Source: Hyphomicrobium_A sp963759735 (lineage in GTDB: Bacteria; Pseudomonadota; Alphaproteobacteria; Rhizobiales; Hyphomicrobiaceae). From it: a stretch of DNA of 64,000 nucleotides. The notes beneath the pieces were generated by a model. The model had not been told where the DNA came from, did no database searches, and saw nothing but the letters and a program-made list of their open reading frames with translations. Numbering within the stretch: position 1 is the stretch's first letter; every line of letters starts with the position of its first letter. Shown here piece by piece: positions 62,938 to 64,000 of the stretch. The stretch is from contig CAVXAF010000007.1 of the NCBI GenBank assembly GCA_963759735.1, forward strand, positions 806,001 to 870,000. The letters are read 5' to 3'. A program made the translations under genes and the position numbers.

Positions 62938-64000
62938 GTGTCAGCGGCGCCCACGTCAAGAGACGACGCGCAGGTCGACACCGCGAGCAAGGCGCGTGTA
63001 CGCAGCGCGCCCTCGCGCCGCCTGGCGCGCAGCCTTGCCGTGCACGACATGCGCGGCGAAAAGGCGATCGCGCTGGCGCAGGGCGGCATCGCGTTTTTCA
63101 TGCTCCTGCTGCACGCCATTAGCTACCAGCAGGGTATGCCGGAGGTCTCCAGCGGGCTCTTCCTCGCGCTAGCCGGCCTGATCATCAGTTCCGCCGTGCG
63201 TTGGCGACTGTCTACGAGCGATCCGCTGCCCGAGCGGCGCCTCGATGCGCTGAGCGTCCTCGACGTCGGCATGGTCCTGCTGGCCATCTGGAGCTACCAG
63301 TACGCTTTCGATCATCCAGCGGGTGGCGTGCTCAAGTCGCCAGCCTTCCTCATGCTGGTTTTGCTGGTCGGGGTGCGGGCCCTGCGTTTTCATCCGCGCC
63401 CGGTCCTCGTTGCCGGCATCGCAGCGGTCGCCGGCTGGAGCATGTTGGTTTGCTGCGCGCTCTTCATCGACGGCCTTGCCGCGATCACCCACGACTATCG
63501 CCAGTCTCTCGCCTCGTTCCGCATCTTGCCGGCGGGGGAGGTGCAGCGGCTGGTGTCCCTGGCGACGCTGGCCATTGTCCTGGCCATCGGTGCTTACGGT
63601 GCGCGACGCTTACTGGGCCGCTCCGCCCACGCGTCCGATTATGGTGAGGCATTGGAGGCAGCTCAGCAGCATCTGCAAGAGTCGGGGCGTGCGCGCGAGC
63701 AGGCCGAGGCGGCGCTGGCTGCGCTGGATGCGCGTGATGCCGAGTTGAGCGAGCAGAACGTGTTGTTCAACACCGCGCTCGACAAGATGTCCCAGGGTCT
63801 GTGCATGTTCGATCAGTACCAGAAGCTGCTGGTGTGCAACGACCGCTACCTGGAGATCTACGGTCTCCCCAAGGAGCTGGCAAAGCGTGGTACGCCGTTT
63901 CGCAAGATCATCGAGAGCCGTATCGCGCGGGGAACATACGGCGGCGACGATGCGGAAGCCTACCTCGATGAGCGTCTTGCGTCGGTGCGTGATGCAGCGC
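62938..64000 (+). CDS. Membrane PAS-domain sensor, N-terminal part (cut by window end)
   Basis: The first 354 residues. After a ~45-residue polar start there are about six hydrophobic spans (roughly 46-64, 73-88, 107-125, 136-150, 157-175 and 206-225), then an Ala/Glu/Gln-rich coiled coil (about 235-270) and a PAS domain (from about 270) of the PAS_7 type: LDKMSQGLCMFDQYQKLLVCNDRYLEIYGLP. Proteins of this build in Hyphomicrobiales usually continue into a histidine kinase or GGDEF/EAL output, which is beyond the window. The start is GTG at 62938 with AGGAG 5 bases upstream; GTG at 62932 is an alternative. Confidence 0.82.
   Translation, partial: MSAAPTSRDDAQVDTASKARVRSAPSRRLARSLAVHDMRGEKAIALAQGGIAFFMLLLHAISYQQGMPEVSSGLFLALAGLIISSAVRWRLSTSDPLPERRLDALSVLDVGMVLLAIWSYQYAFDHPAGGVLKSPAFLMLVLLVGVRALRFHPRPVLVAGIAAVAGWSMLVCCALFIDGLAAITHDYRQSLASFRILPAGEVQRLVSLATLAIVLAIGAYGARRLLGRSAHASDYGEALEAAQQHLQESGRAREQAEAALAALDARDAELSEQNVLFNTALDKMSQGLCMFDQYQKLLVCNDRYLEIYGLPKELAKRGTPFRKIIESRIARGTYGGDDAEAYLDERLASVRDAA

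Overview
The window is GC-rich chromosomal DNA from an alphaproteobacterium, most likely of the order Hyphomicrobiales (Rhizobiales); I cannot name the family safely. The evidence is gene order and family content: divK-pleD beside a DUF3572 gene and an EipB gene, the run rpmG-DUF983-rnr-topA-dprA-plsY-pyrC-pyrB, clpS-clpA, a phasin, a DUF482/GDPD/RidA cluster, and a D,D-carboxypeptidase with a SPOR domain. I see no phage, insertion sequence, integrase, CRISPR array, rRNA or tRNA gene. Coding density is high, and most long antisense frames are shadows of GC-rich genes.

Layout. 1-7.5 kb: the 5' part of a DEAD-box RNA helicase, an aquaporin, a membrane fatty-acid desaturase, an ArsR/SRPBCC pair behind a large palindrome, a periplasmic L,D-transpeptidase, a DJ-1/PfpI-type enzyme and a secreted PPC-domain protein. 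7.7-13.4 kb: a MoaD/ThiS-like protein coupled to an Asp-box beta-propeller protein, then parE, a DMT exporter and panC. 13.5-20 kb: putA, a VWA protein coupled to a membrane J-domain protein, and the carboxypeptidase. 20.2-25.4 kb: phasin, clpS, clpA, a Tat-exported Ntn-hydrolase and a small secreted protein. 25.5-31.6 kb: an MHS-type transporter, a RidA-GDPD-DUF482-HIT series, EipB and DUF3572. 31.7-44.7 kb: divK-pleD (polarity and c-di-GMP signalling), a 576-base intergenic region with RNA-like structure, then ribosome, RNA decay, topology, DNA uptake, phospholipid and pyrimidine genes. 44.8-50.9 kb: an AidB-like acyl-CoA dehydrogenase, a PcfJ-like protein, ruvX and a fused membrane/spermidine-synthase-like protein. 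51-55.6 kb: gatC-gatA, chorismate mutase, a small membrane protein, bactofilin and gatB on one strand. 55.7-64 kb: two methyltransferases, an alpha/beta hydrolase, a CHASE2 adenylate cyclase convergent with a FecR protein, cytochrome b561, YceI, and the 5' part of a membrane PAS sensor cut by the window end.

Two themes stand out. First, five genes (BNR propeller, choloylglycine-type hydrolase, MHS transporter, pyrB, cytochrome b561) each carry exactly one extra base that splits an otherwise intact family protein. One of them is normally essential for pyrimidine synthesis, so insertion errors in the assembly are the simplest explanation. Second, several tightly coupled pairs look like undescribed functional units: the diglycine-ending MoaD-like protein with the Asp-box propeller, and the VWA protein with the membrane J-domain protein.

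I found no single large novel system. Most of the window is conserved core genome; the candidates worth testing are the small coupled pairs, the unusual domain arrangements and the intergenic structures listed in the findings.
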